A DNA stretch of 7,726 nt from Campylobacterota bacterium (GCA_003646525.1 QMKU01000055.1:1-7726), one strand, 5' to 3'; numbered from the stretch's first letter, positions 1-5,811 are shown. Notes: a model not told the origin generated them from the sequence alone. Numbers and translations: made by a program.

Positions 1-230
1 AATGTCATTATGTCGCTTTCGGAAGCAAAATAAAAGAGGTACATATTTGGATAGAAGTGGGAGAGAAGCCATTGGTGAAGACCTATACTATTATCGACAG
101 AACAAAGAAGAGTACCGAGAGAATAAACACTACGATCAGATGGAGCAAAGACCCAAAAATTTCAGATAGTGATTTTATTTTTAAGGCTCCCAAAGGTGCT
201 ACAAAGATATCTGTAGAGAGCGCCAACTAA
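1..230 (+). CDS. DUF2092-type envelope protein, C-terminal end (partial)
   Basis: Reading from base 3, an open frame of 75 codons ends with TAA at 228-230; its start lies outside the window. The fragment reads as beta-strand-rich. It contains a HIWIE segment, then a KPLVKTYTIIDR strand, a Trp-containing stretch (IRWSKDPKISDSDF) and the ending FKAPKGATKISVESAN. The pattern of a strand followed by W..dP.isD.dF.F..P.GA..I matches my recollection of the end of the DUF2092 family of predicted periplasmic proteins, whose molecular function is unknown. The stop codon is part of the ribosome-binding site (TAAGGAG) of the next gene. The two are therefore almost certainly one transcript, and probably act together in the envelope. 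The family call is from memory of the motif, not from a search. Confidence 0.6.
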   Translation, partial: CHYVAFGSKIKEVHIWIEVGEKPLVKTYTIIDRTKKSTERINTTIRWSKDPKISDSDFIFKAPKGATKISVESAN

Positions 231-239
231 GGAGAAGTG

Positions 240-821
240 ATGCAAAGAAAAAATAGTGTTAGATTTGCAATTATTGCAATTATGATGGGATTTTTATCTC
301 CCTCTGTAATTATGGAGACAAAACAATCGAAGAGTGCTTTCTTCACGGTAGGTAACTACCAGACTTTGCCTATGGAAGTCTCTTTCTCCCTCTTGAACAA
401 AGCAGAGGCAAGAAGAGGTGGAAGAGGTGGAGCTAGAAGAGGCGGCGGTAGGTCAATGAATAGAAGTTCTAATCGTAACCGTAATGTAAATAGAAATCGT
501 AATGTCAATCGTAATGTCAATCGTAATGTCAATCGTAATGTCAATCGAAATCGCAATGTCAACAGAAATGTCAATGTGAATCGTCGATATTACGGAGGAA
601 GAGGTTATCGTGGTGGTTATGGTTTTTATGGTGGACGGGCTATCCTTGCCTTTGGGACAGCCTTGGCTGTTGGATCGGTCATTGCAGCATCAACGATGCC
701 GTCCTCATGTACGACTGTCGTCACCAATGGAGTAAGCTACAGAAGGTGCGGAAGCACTTATTATGAGCCTATCTATCAGGGTGACCAAGTTGCCTATAGG
801 GTACTTGCGGCTCCTTATTGA
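240..821 (+). CDS. Secreted/membrane-anchored RGG and Asn-Arg-Asn-Val repeat protein
   Basis: This is a 193-residue protein I cannot assign to a named function. The ATG at 240 is chosen because AAGGAG (229-234) lies 5 nt upstream; the in-frame GTG at 237 would be too close. The layout in order is: a basic N-terminus with a hydrophobic stretch at residues 8-24 (signal peptide or anchor); an arginine/glycine block at 58-71; an Asn/Arg/Val repeat at about 78-115; a Tyr/Gly-rich block at 117-132; a second hydrophobic segment at 134-152; and a C-terminal module with C157 and C170. That module ends YYEPIYQGDQVAYRVLAAPY, a strand pattern seen in small bacterial envelope proteins with a Y.G..V.Y.V ending. 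The protein is strongly basic in the middle. It follows the DUF2092-type gene directly and is probably co-transcribed with it. A role in surface, glycan or nucleic-acid binding is possible but unproven. Confidence 0.75.
   Translation: MQRKNSVRFAIIAIMMGFLSPSVIMETKQSKSAFFTVGNYQTLPMEVSFSLLNKAEARRGGRGGARRGGGRSMNRSSNRNRNVNRNRNVNRNVNRNVNRNVNRNRNVNRNVNVNRRYYGGRGYRGGYGFYGGRAILAFGTALAVGSVIAASTMPSSCTTVVTNGVSYRRCGSTYYEPIYQGDQVAYRVLAAPY
471..586 (+). repeat. 12-bp tandem coding repeat (Asn-Arg-Asn-Val)
   Basis: Four exact head-to-tail copies of AATCGTAATGTC lie at 495-506, 507-518, 519-530 and 531-542. Degenerate copies extend on both sides, over roughly 471-586. Each unit is four codons (AAT CGT AAT GTC), so gain or loss of units keeps the frame. 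Perfect copies in the centre with diverged edges suggest recent expansion by slippage. Confidence 0.9.
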
Positions 822-838
822 GAGAAACTATGAAATAA

Positions 839-1576
839 TTAGGCGATATTGGTATAGACTGCCTGTACATCTTCATCGTCTTCGAGTTTATCGATGATTT
901 TGTCGACTTCGTCCATCTCTTTTTCACTTAATTCTATAGGCGTATTTGGGATGCGTTGTAGTTCTGCTTTGCCGACTTCAATACTCCGTGCCTCAAGTGC
1001 ATGGGCAAGATCACCAAATGAAGCAAATTCACCAAAAATACGAATAATTGCTTTATCCTCTCCATGCTCCTGAGGTTCTACATCTTCTTCGATCTCTTCG
1101 AGACCAAAATCTATCAAGTCAAGTTCAAGCTCTTCGAGATCCATCTCTTCTGTTTTGTCAAAAGTAAAGACAGCTTTGCGTGTGAACATAAAATCAAGTG
1201 AGCCATTCTGGAGAGCTTCTCCACCATTGCGTGTCAGGATTGCTTTGATATTGGCAATTGTTCTAGTGTTGTTGTCTGTCGCGGAGTCAATAAAGAGAAG
1301 TACGCCATGAGGTGCTTTTGCTTCATAGCTCAACTCTTTGATGTCAGCCACATCTTTCCCACTGGCTCGACTGATCGCTGCTTCGATATTATCCTTGGGC
1401 ATATTTTGTGCTTTGGCATTGAGGATCGCGGTACGAAGCTTGGGGTTCATATCTGGATCTTGTCCTCCATCTTTGGCTGCCATTGTGATGATCTTGCCTA
1501 GTTTTGGAAAGATGCGAGACATCGCTCCCCATCGCTTCATTTTGGCTGCTTTTCGGTATTCAAACGCTCTACCCAT
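839..1576 (-). CDS. yebC: YebC/PmpR/TACO1-family factor
   Basis: A 245-residue cytoplasmic protein of the YebC family, which is annotated as a transcriptional regulator. Members of the family have more recently been linked to relief of ribosome stalling, and mitochondrial TACO1 acts in translation. The sequence shows the family N-terminus ([11 protein letters not shown], then [16 protein letters not shown] near 23-38), the [30 protein letters not shown] helix region at 44-73, and the [23 protein letters not shown] block at about 84-106. An acidic middle and C-terminal half follows. Length is normal. The ATG at 1574-1576 is preferred over the ATG at 1612 because the minus strand carries AAAGGA (1583-1588) 6 nt upstream and homologues begin with MGRA. 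The gene is divergent from the thioredoxin-like gene and converges on the repeat-protein gene, with 17 nt between the stop codons. Confidence 0.95.
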   Translation of the reverse strand: MGRAFEYRKAAKMKRWGAMSRIFPKLGKIITMAAKDGGQDPDMNPKLRTAILNAKAQNMPKDNIEAAISRASGKDVADIKELSYEAKAPHGVLLFIDSATDNNTRTIANIKAILTRNGGEALQNGSLDFMFTRKAVFTFDKTEEMDLEELELDLIDFGLEEIEEDVEPQEHGEDKAIIRIFGEFASFGDLAHALEARSIEVGKAELQRIPNTPIELSEKEMDEVDKIIDKLEDDEDVQAVYTNIA

Positions 1577-1623
1577 TTCATATCCTTTGGTTATTGATTC
1601 ACTATATGACATTTCAGTGTGGA

Positions 1624-1629
1624 ATTATA
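1624..1629 (-). promoter_or_regulatory. Predicted -10 box for yebC
   Basis: The minus strand reads TATAAT here. Transcription would begin near 1616-1617, giving a leader of about 40 nt that contains the AAAGGA ribosome-binding site. No -35 match is seen, as is usual in Campylobacterota. Confidence 0.5.
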
Positions 1630-1633
1630 TCGC

Positions 1634-1666
1634 TTGAGTCGTTAGAGGTGGCTTTCTAAGGCTCAA
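1634..1666. promoter_or_regulatory. Imperfect inverted repeat between two divergent -10 boxes
   Basis: Arms TTGAG (1634-1638) and TTAG (1642-1645) are mirrored by CTAA (1656-1659) and CTCAA (1662-1666), with a 3-nt versus 2-nt gap between arm halves and a 10-nt centre. The element covers the positions where both divergent promoters would have their -35 regions, so it could be an operator. The mismatch in spacing makes chance a real alternative. Confidence 0.3.
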
Positions 1667-1674
1667 TAGTGTAC

Positions 1675-1680
1675 TATAAT
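1675..1680 (+). promoter_or_regulatory. Predicted -10 box for the thioredoxin-like gene
   Basis: An exact TATAAT. If used, transcription begins near 1687. This would exclude the in-frame GTG at 1669 and ATG at 1684 as starts and leave the ATG pair at 1699/1702 with a very short leader. Confidence 0.4.
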
Positions 1681-1698
1681 GAAATGAAACTAAACAAT

Positions 1699-2019
1699 AT
1701 GATGAGACTCGAATCACTACAAGAAACTATCCAAACTGAGATAGGCGTACTACTCTACTTTTCTGGAGAAAACTGTACTGTCTGTCACGCCTTGCGTCCC
1801 AAATTTAAAGAGGCATTTGATACACACTTCCCTCTGGTTAAGCAGATCTATCTCGATGTACATGATAATGTCGAAATATCTGCACACTATCAAGTCTTTT
1901 CAGTTCCGACTATGATCATATTCTTGGATGGTCGGGAGTTTGCACGAGAAGGGCGCAATGTCAGTCTGTATCAAATGATCGGACAGCTAGAGAGACCTTA
2001 TGGGATTATGAATAGTTAA
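1699..2019 (+). CDS. Small thioredoxin-fold protein (CTVC)
   Basis: A 106-residue thioredoxin-fold protein without a signal peptide, so probably cytoplasmic. The active-site pair is C26 and C29 (CTVC in place of the CGPC of classical thioredoxin), in the context LLYFSGENCTVCHALRP. The cis-proline motif is VPT at 69-71, followed by the FLDGREFAR strand-turn. Length matches single-domain thioredoxins. The likely role is thiol-disulfide exchange with an unknown partner; the changed dipeptide implies a different redox potential from thioredoxin A. The start is uncertain: the frame is open from a GTG at 1669, which has a weak TAAGG 7 nt upstream, and an ATG lies at 1684. I chose 1699 because homologues as I remember them begin just before the LESL..TI helix and because a perfect -10 box sits at 1675-1680. 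Its stop codon lies 2 nt from that of the convergent gene. Confidence 0.85.
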   Translation: MMRLESLQETIQTEIGVLLYFSGENCTVCHALRPKFKEAFDTHFPLVKQIYLDVHDNVEISAHYQVFSVPTMIIFLDGREFAREGRNVSLYQMIGQLERPYGIMNS

Positions 2020-2021
2020 TA

Positions 2022-2657
2022 TTATACTATCATTTCACATATATTTTTTATAATAGTAATCTGCTCAGAGTTCTCTCTGTATACTATATAGTATTTTTTT
2101 ATAATCGGAGTATTGTTTATGGAGGATTCATATAGATGATTATATTTTAGTTCATATTCGATAGCGACCCTGGAGACGATGGCTACATCAGTGATTGGGT
2201 TGCTCGGTCGAGACCATTTTATACTTTGTATGATGGCTGTTGGATGATCTACTTCTGATATAGAATCAAAATCATCATAAGACAATCCCTGCGCCTCAAG
2301 AAAATCCTCAATAAATACTCTGCTGGATGAATTTTTCTCTCTGCTGATCAGTTGACAATTATTCAAATCATCTCTATTTAGTGAATTTGGTAGTCTCTTT
2401 TTGGAGCAAACTACCATCTCATCATTCATCCATTCTACATAGACTAAGCTATTATCAAAATCAGGAGATTCTATGAAAGCCAAATCAAGTTGCTTATCTT
2501 GCAGCGCATTGACTATCTCGGCACTGGAACCTATGGTTAATTTGACTGTACCATCTACTTTTTGATAAATTGTATCAATTATCTTTCCAGGAAGTATATA
2601 TAAACCAATAGTATACGAAGCTCCAAGTCTAAACTTTTTTTCTGTTTGTGTTGACAT
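2022..2657 (-). CDS. HTH-less LysR-type substrate-binding domain protein
   Basis: This 211-residue protein corresponds to the whole effector-binding (periplasmic-binding-protein-like) half of a LysR-type regulator. Motifs in order: LGASYTIGLYILPGKI (11-26), the start of the first subdomain; IGSSAEIVNAL (42-52); LDLAFIESP (58-66); W76..DEMVVC; SREKNSSSRVFIEDFLEAQG (105-124), the family RE..S..R helix; and DVAIVSRVAIEYEL (157-170). No winged helix-turn-helix precedes it, so it is unlikely to bind DNA alone. It may be cytoplasmic ligand sensing; the ligand is unknown. The ATG at 2655-2657 is used; an in-frame TTG at 2661-2663 is possible. The first 29 nt overlap the end of the receiver gene, and no good ribosome-binding site is seen, so translational coupling or fusion by frame slippage is likely (see the A7 run). 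Confidence 0.8.
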   Translation of the reverse strand: MSTQTEKKFRLGASYTIGLYILPGKIIDTIYQKVDGTVKLTIGSSAEIVNALQDKQLDLAFIESPDFDNSLVYVEWMNDEMVVCSKKRLPNSLNRDDLNNCQLISREKNSSSRVFIEDFLEAQGLSYDDFDSISEVDHPTAIIQSIKWSRPSNPITDVAIVSRVAIEYELKYNHLYESSINNTPIIKKYYIVYRENSEQITIIKNICEMIV

Positions 2658-3054
2658 TACCAATTATATCTAAATTTGTATGAAATGCCATAGCCAAGTA
2701 GTTCAAGGAGTTAAAAAACTGTTTTTCATCAAGTGGTTTCATAATATAAGTATCTATCCTTAACTCCAAAGCCTTCTCTTTGAATTCTGGCTCATTGTAT
2801 GCCGTAAAGAGAGATATGATCTGATTGGGATTGAGTTTTTTGATTTTCTCGCTCATCTCTATTCCACTCATATTTGGCATAACAATATCAGAAAGTACAA
2901 TATTTGGATCTATTGTTTTGTATAGAGCTAGACCCTCTACCCCATCACTTGCTACAAAAACTTCCTTGCAGTATCTAGTGAGAATTTTTACTATCAATTT
3001 TTGGGTAGCAAGATCATTTTCAACATACATCACCGTAGTATCATTCAAATACAT
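2629..3054 (-). CDS. Stand-alone response-regulator receiver domain
   Basis: This 141-residue CheY-like receiver has the phospho-acceptor D56 in VLSDIVMPNMSG, T84 in the FTAY switch motif and K106 in IMKP. The acidic pocket near the N-terminus reads E12-N13-D14. Aligned with the usual VEDD, the second acidic position (Asp13 of CheY) is Asn, which may alter Mg2+ binding or phosphorylation. The receiver ends near residue 122 and a polar tail of about 20 residues follows with no output domain; output may come from the LysR-type ligand-binding protein encoded next. The start is supported by GAGG in the minus strand 8 nt upstream and by a TATAAT box at 3085-3090. The partner kinase may once have been the remnant encoded divergently at 3170-3621. 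Confidence 0.9.
   Translation of the reverse strand: MYLNDTTVMYVENDLATQKLIVKILTRYCKEVFVASDGVEGLALYKTIDPNIVLSDIVMPNMSGIEMSEKIKKLNPNQIISLFTAYNEPEFKEKALELRIDTYIMKPLDEKQFFNSLNYLAMAFHTNLDIIGNVNTNRKKV
2635..2641 (-). other. A7 homopolymer in the receiver/LysR-domain overlap
   Basis: The minus strand carries seven consecutive A followed by GTTTAG. The receiver frame reads AGA AAA AAA GTT TAG and stops. With one A fewer the frame reads AGA AAA AAG TTT AGA CTT GGA and continues into the LysR-type domain at its first strand (KKFRLGASY). Homopolymers of this length are prone to transcriptional slippage, mutation and sequencing error. Confidence 0.6.
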
Positions 3055-3084
3055 ACTCTTACCCTCAATATTTATTTATTCGGC

Positions 3085-3090
3085 ATTATA
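3085..3090 (-). promoter_or_regulatory. Predicted extended -10 promoter for receiver/LysR-domain unit
   Basis: The minus strand reads TGTTATAAT, an extended -10 element, inside a very AT-rich stretch. Transcription would start near 3078, giving a leader of about 24 nt with GAGG before the receiver ATG at 3054. Confidence 0.5.
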
Positions 3091-3169
3091 ACAAAAATTT
3101 ATTTAATTATATGGTATTTTTTATATTATTAAGATTAAACAATCATTAGGTATAATTATTAAATATTAA

Positions 3170-3621
3170 TCCAAAATAGTAAAATGGCATCAATTACAAG
3201 ATCAGATAACTCAGTTCGAGGAGGAGTCAAGTCAGTATATCCATAAGATGAGCAGTACGATAGATGATTTTAGAAATTTTTTCTCTCCTACTAAAGAGAA
3301 AGAGAAAGAGCATTTCATAGTCTCTGATGCGATAAAAGAGTCTATTAAGTTTGTAAAAGACTCTTACTTAGATAGTGGTGTTGAGCTAATCGACAAAACG
3401 CAAGACAGAGATGCCCAAATGTGTAGCTACAAAAATGAACTGATGCAGGTGGTAATGATCCTGCTCAATAACTCAAGAGATGCGGCTGTAGGCAACAAGA
3501 TAAGAAAAACACGAGTCTTTATATGTCCAAGATTATCATAGAAGATTCTATAGATAGAGAGTTGATATTTGAAAATTATGAGGATGAAGTTTTGGTATCC
3601 TTGGTTTTTTCTTTAGCATGA
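3170..3621 (+). pseudogene. Histidine kinase remnant, truncated and internally deleted
   Basis: The piece in frame with base 3170 follows directly after a TAA (3167-3169). It reads WHQLQDQITQFEEESSQYIHKMSSTIDDFRNFFSP and onward to YKNELMQVVMILLNNSRDAA. This is the second DHp helix and the N-box of a HisKA/HATPase kinase of the sort common in Campylobacterota. It stops at 3539-3541. From 3517 a different frame (+2 relative) encodes LYMSKIIIEDSIDREL and then VSLVFS to TGA at 3619-3621, matching the G2-box helix and last strand of the same ATPase domain. The phospho-histidine helix and everything before it are missing, as are the D-box, G1 box and lid, roughly 45-50 codons between the two pieces. 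An internal ATG at 3248 leaves an open frame of 97 codons, but it cannot make a working kinase. No promoter is evident. The neighbour on the other strand is a receiver gene, a plausible former partner. Confidence 0.75.
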
Positions 3622-3718
3622 TAAGGAAGCTCACAAGAAGTGAATTGCAAATAATATCATAAAGTTATAAAAGTTTGTCTTAAAGTTTTGAAGATACTGA
3701 TGTAGTAGATTTTGTAAG

Positions 3719-3795
3719 TGGTGGGTCCTCGGGGACTCGAACCCCGGACCACTCGGTTATGAGCCGAGTGCTCTAACCAGCTGAGCTAAAGACCC
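3719..3795 (-). tRNA. tRNA with CAU anticodon (elongator Met or Ile2)
   Basis: A complete 77-nt cloverleaf reads on the minus strand. It has a 7-bp acceptor (GGGTCTT with AGGACCC, one T-G pair), D arm GCTC/GAGC, anticodon stem CTCGG/CCGAG with loop CTCATAA (anticodon CAU), variable TGGTC, T arm CGGGG/CCCCG with loop TTCGAGT, discriminator A and encoded CCA. The first acceptor pair is G-C and the D-loop is of the elongator type, so it is not the initiator. Whether it is elongator tRNA-Met or the tRNA-Ile whose C34 is modified to lysidine cannot be settled by eye. Its first 10 nt overlap the 3' end of rodA. Confidence 0.95.
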
Positions 3796-4970
3796 GTTTT
3801 AGCTTCTGTTTCTAGATCTTCTCTTTGATCCCTTGTTTCTTTGGGAGATATCGAGACTTTCGAATCAGGAATGGGATTATACATTAAATATTTTTTAAAA
3901 GCAAGTAAATTTTGCAAAATACCGAAAATAACTGCAAATATGATAAAAGAAGTGCCTCCATGGCTAAACATTGGGAGTGGAACTCCGACTACAGGTGCGA
4001 GTCCGATGATCATATAGATGTTGACCCCCATATAGATGAAGAACAAAAATGCAATGCCAGAGGCAAAGGTCCTCACCATGTAATCAGTACTGTTGCGTAT
4101 AGAGATATAAAAAAGGTGAAGAATGAGAAAGATATAGAGCAATATGACAGAGACCATGCCTACAAATCCAAATCGCTCACCTAGGTAGGCAAATATAAAG
4201 TCACTTGAAGAGATAGGGAGAAACTTGAGCTGTGTCTGGGTTGCTTCATCTTTTTCTTTGCCTTTGAGACCACCAGAACCGATAGCGATCAGAGCTTGCT
4301 GGACATGATAGCTAGGCTTGCCGATAAAGTCTGAAATACGCTTCTTTTGGTAATCATGCAGATGAGAGTAGAGTATTGGTGCTGTCAAGCCGATTGTGAC
4401 CGCGATGACTACCCATATCTTCCAGTTGATCCCGATAACAAAGAGAATACCATAGCCTGTAATGAGAAGTACCAAGGCAGTACCGAGGTCAGGTTCTTTG
4501 GCAATAAGCAGGAATGGAATAAGGATGATGATGGAGAGCTTGAGAAATCCAATGATACCATAACCCTCTTCTGGCGGTGGTTTTCTATTGATGATATAAG
4601 CGAGCATCATAATGACGCTGACCTTGGCAAATTCGGAAGGCTGTATAGTGAGTCCTGTGCCAGGAATTTCGATCCATCGTTGTGCTCCTAGGATTGTTTT
4701 TCCTACTAGATCAACCGCAAGTAGCATCAGAAGATTGCCCACATACAAAATAGGAACAACCCACCAGATAATTTTTCGCCATGGAATAAAAACAGCAATA
4801 GAAAATACAACAGCTCCTACAGTGTAATAGAGCATTTGTTTCTGGAAGAGAGCGGGATTGATCTCTTTGATAAGAATAGAAGAGATGGTTAGTATCGGAA
4901 TAATTTGAATAATTAAAATATAGTCGAAATATTTAAAGATCCGCCCGTCGTACTGTAGCCAACTATTCAT
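3786..4970 (-). CDS. rodA: RodA, SEDS-family peptidoglycan glycosyltransferase
   Basis: This 394-residue multi-spanning inner-membrane protein of the SEDS (FtsW/RodA/SpoVE) family polymerises lipid II into glycan strands for lateral wall growth, working with a class B penicillin-binding protein and the MreBCD elongasome. Family motifs: GAQRWI (95-100), QPSEFAK (110-116), KEPDLGTA (158-165), the extracellular-loop QLKFLPISSSDFIFAYLGE with the catalytic-type Asp at D257, and GLAPVVGVPLPMFSHGGTS (323-341). The N-terminal segment DGRIFKYFDY fits RodA rather than FtsW, and it supports the ATG at 4970. After the last helix (to about 364) there is a charged 30-residue tail, longer than in the roughly 370-residue E. 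coli protein. The stop codon lies inside the downstream tRNA (its U8-A9-G10). It is divergent from pgeF. Confidence 0.95.
   Translation of the reverse strand: MNSWLQYDGRIFKYFDYILIIQIIPILTISSILIKEINPALFQKQMLYYTVGAVVFSIAVFIPWRKIIWWVVPILYVGNLLMLLAVDLVGKTILGAQRWIEIPGTGLTIQPSEFAKVSVIMMLAYIINRKPPPEEGYGIIGFLKLSIIILIPFLLIAKEPDLGTALVLLITGYGILFVIGINWKIWVVIAVTIGLTAPILYSHLHDYQKKRISDFIGKPSYHVQQALIAIGSGGLKGKEKDEATQTQLKFLPISSSDFIFAYLGERFGFVGMVSVILLYIFLILHLFYISIRNSTDYMVRTFASGIAFLFFIYMGVNIYMIIGLAPVVGVPLPMFSHGGTSFIIFAVIFGILQNLLAFKKYLMYNPIPDSKVSISPKETRDQREDLETEAKTGL
3876..3881 (-). promoter_or_regulatory. Possible internal -10 box for the tRNA
   Basis: The minus strand reads TATAAT within the rodA 3' coding region (codons for Tyr-Asn), about 80 nt upstream of the tRNA 5' end. 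It could drive tRNA expression independently of rodA, but the hexamer could also be a coding coincidence. Confidence 0.25.
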
Positions 4971-4992
4971 CCAAGTACCCCATTTTTATGCT

Positions 4993-4998
4993 ATTATA
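4993..4998 (-). promoter_or_regulatory. Predicted -10 box for rodA
   Basis: TATAAT on the minus strand lies at the centre of the palindrome-like GCTATTATAGC (4990-5000). Transcription would begin near 4986, about 15 nt before the rodA ATG. On the plus strand the same bases read TATTAT. A better plus-strand box for pgeF is CATAAT at 5012-5017. Confidence 0.45.
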
Positions 4999-5037
4999 GC
5001 AAATAAATACTCATAATATTACACAAAAGAGATAGAT

Positions 5038-5811
5038 ATGCAAGCCTTTTATCAATTTGATCACTATTCAAAAGAAAAGACCCTTATTCATGCGGTAAGT
5101 AAAAAGAATTTTGGAGAGGAGTATGCCTTTAGTTTGGCACTACATACGGGTGAAACACAAGAGAGAATTATTGCAAATAGGGAATCTCTTGTTCGACAAC
5201 TCTCGGTCGAAGAAAAAACGGTATTTGTGACGGCAAATCAAATACATAGTGATCATATCGTTGTGATAGATAAAAAGGAGATGCGAGGATGGCATGATTT
5301 AAAAGATGCCGTGCAAGAGTGTGATGCCCTCGTGACGAATCAAAGAGGTGTCGTACTGACTATATTGACGGCTGATTGTGTGCCTGTGCTACTTTATGAT
5401 CCAGTGAAAAGAGTGGTAGCAGCAGTGCATGCGGGCTGGAAAGGAACACAAGCCGATATCACCACAAGGACAATTGGAGCTATGGGTGTTAGGTTTGGTT
5501 CTGATCCTTCAGATATTCTTGCTGGTGTTGCACCTGCGATCGGACGATGCTGTTATGAAGTGGGGGAGGATGTCGCTTTATACTTCTTAAATTATTCAGA
5601 TGCGATAGAACAATGTGGAGAGAAGTATATGCTTGATCTTCCTCAGATCAACAGGAGACAGATGATTTTGGCAGGTCTTTTGGATGCACATATAGAAATG
5701 AGCGGTATTTGCACGGCTTGCGAAGTGGAGGAGTATTTCTCTTATCGTAAAGAAGATGGTTGCAGTGGTCGCTTTATGAGTATGATTGGAATGCACATGA
5801 AAAAGGAATGA
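5038..5811 (+). CDS. pgeF: PgeF (YfiH/LACC1-family) peptidoglycan editing factor
   Basis: A 257-residue protein of the YfiH/DUF152 family, formerly called multicopper polyphenol oxidase. In E. coli PgeF prevents wrong amino acids, such as serine in place of alanine, from entering peptidoglycan stem peptides; LACC1 relatives are purine nucleoside enzymes. The metal-binding set is visible: H70 in NQIHSDHI, C114 in LTADCVPVLLYDP and H131 in VAAVHAGWKGT. Also present are GVAPAIGRCCYEVGEDV (163-179) and the C-terminal CTACEVEEYFSYRKEDGCSGRFMSMIGM (225-252), all typical and full-length. The ATG at 5038 is preceded by AAGAGA (5027-5032) at 5 nt. Its position back to back with rodA fits a shared role in the cell wall. 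The three cysteines C225, C228 and C242 near the end are additional to the active site. Confidence 0.93.
   Translation: MQAFYQFDHYSKEKTLIHAVSKKNFGEEYAFSLALHTGETQERIIANRESLVRQLSVEEKTVFVTANQIHSDHIVVIDKKEMRGWHDLKDAVQECDALVTNQRGVVLTILTADCVPVLLYDPVKRVVAAVHAGWKGTQADITTRTIGAMGVRFGSDPSDILAGVAPAIGRCCYEVGEDVALYFLNYSDAIEQCGEKYMLDLPQINRRQMILAGLLDAHIEMSGICTACEVEEYFSYRKEDGCSGRFMSMIGMHMKKE

Noticed and set aside
356..574. Open frame of 72 codons on the minus strand with Leu/Thr/Arg repeats
   Set aside because: It is the complement of the Asn-Arg-Asn-Val repeat and RGG block of the real gene; no ribosome-binding site and no family resemblance.
471..586. Tandem repeat as a CRISPR array or replication-origin iterons
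   Set aside because: There are no spacers, the unit is 12 bp and in frame, and it lies inside a coding region.
1338..1637. Open frame of 99 codons on the plus strand
   Set aside because: Lies almost entirely opposite yebC, which has clear family motifs; the composition is that of an antisense shadow.
2012..2030. AT-rich hairpin (ATAGT/ACTAT) at the convergent stop codons as a bidirectional terminator
   Set aside because: Only a 5-bp, A/T-dominated stem with a 9-nt loop; too weak to call.
3184..3246. ATG with a short open frame at the start of the kinase remnant
   Set aside because: Encodes only 20 codons in a frame different from the recognisable kinase sequence.
3500..3795. tRNA beside a gene remnant as an integration site of a mobile element
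   Set aside because: No integrase, no direct repeat of the tRNA end and no foreign cargo are visible in the window.
4347..4691. Open frames on the plus strand within the rodA region (also 3912-4184 and 4612-4827)
   Set aside because: Shadows of rodA, which is conserved throughout; acidic, Cys-rich translations without domain signals.
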